A model generated the notes under the pieces. That model was not told the DNA's origin, did not search any database, and worked only from the letters and a program-made list of their open reading frames with translations. 15,009 bases of DNA from Sedimentisphaerales bacterium (lineage in GTDB: Bacteria > Planctomycetota > Phycisphaerae > Sedimentisphaerales > SG8-4): NCBI GenBank assembly GCA_016932895.1, contig JAFGCA010000699.1, positions 1-15,009 on the forward strand, read 5' to 3'. Both the position numbers and the translations under genes were made by a program. The stretch's first letter is position 1. Every line of letters starts with the position of its first letter. Positions 14,906-15,009 of the stretch are shown piece after piece.

Positions 14906-14953
14906 TGCTCTGTTGCACCTTGTATGATGGGTTAGACACGGTGTGGCAGCGTC

Positions 14954-15009
14954 AAGGCCGCAGGCCTTGGCGATGGTTCGCTCGAATTCGAGAGGCGCCA
15001 TCGCCAAGC
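14954..15009. repeat. Nested inverted repeats at the right edge (possible dispersed repeat)
   Basis: AAGGCC and GGCCTT (14954-14959, 14963-14968) form a small hairpin. CTTGGCGATGG at 14966-14976 is the perfect inverse of CCATCGCCAAG at 14998-15008, and the loop between them holds the 12-base palindrome CTCGAATTCGAG (14981-14992). No T-run follows before the window ends, so a terminator cannot be confirmed. The window cuts the structure off, so it may be the edge of a larger repeat or mobile element. The 48 bases between the last sulfatase and this structure show nothing else. Confidence 0.5.

Noticed and set aside
1..15009. CRISPR array, tRNA, rRNA, transposase or phage genes
   Set aside because: No regularly spaced repeats, cloverleaf or rRNA-like sequence, and no open frame with transposase or integrase motifs were seen on reading both strands.

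Overview
The window is GC-rich bacterial DNA with dense coding. The lineage is most likely Planctomycetota, possibly a Phycisphaerae-type member. This is inferred from four consecutive Tat-exported, cysteine-type sulfatases beside an ECF sigma/anti-sigma pair and small membrane proteins of the DUF4870 type. Verrucomicrobiota or Lentisphaerota cannot be excluded, because no rRNA or universal marker gene is present.

Layout, left to right. (1) 1-303: the apparent 3' end of an upstream gene with a very basic tail, then two copies of a palindromic repeat built on the motif CGTGAAGCGTATCT. (2) 304-2567: a potassium-uptake pair, the TrkH-type channel subunit followed by a single-unit TrkA-type RCK regulator. 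(3) 2769-4154: an ECF sigma factor, its zinc-binding membrane anti-sigma factor (ATGA overlap) and a YbjQ-type protein, closely packed as an operon. (4) 4210-4376: an AT-rich (38% GC), strongly palindromic element of 167 bp, the most unusual structure in the window; a 56-codon ORF with a good ribosome site lies almost entirely inside it. (5) 4405-6420: a short NfeD protein, an SPFH/stomatin-like protein and a two-TM double zinc-ribbon protein, closed by an intrinsic terminator at 6460-6490. (6) 6501-7274, minus strand: a ZupT-like ZIP metal transporter, divergent from (7) 7462-8427: two tandem DUF4870 membrane proteins. (8) 8610-14905: four sulfatases in one direction, probably one operon. (9) 14906-15009: a hairpin-rich tail that may be the edge of a dispersed repeat.

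The first half reads as envelope and ion homeostasis: K+ uptake, a sigma/anti-sigma membrane sensor, membrane-microdomain scaffold proteins and divalent metal transport. The second half is a catabolic block that would remove sulfate esters from sulfated glycans or other sulfated organics outside the cytoplasm. All four sulfatases carry the Cys-x-Pro-x-Arg motif and therefore need a formylglycine-generating or anaerobic maturase enzyme encoded elsewhere. No tRNA, rRNA, CRISPR array, transposase or phage gene was seen.
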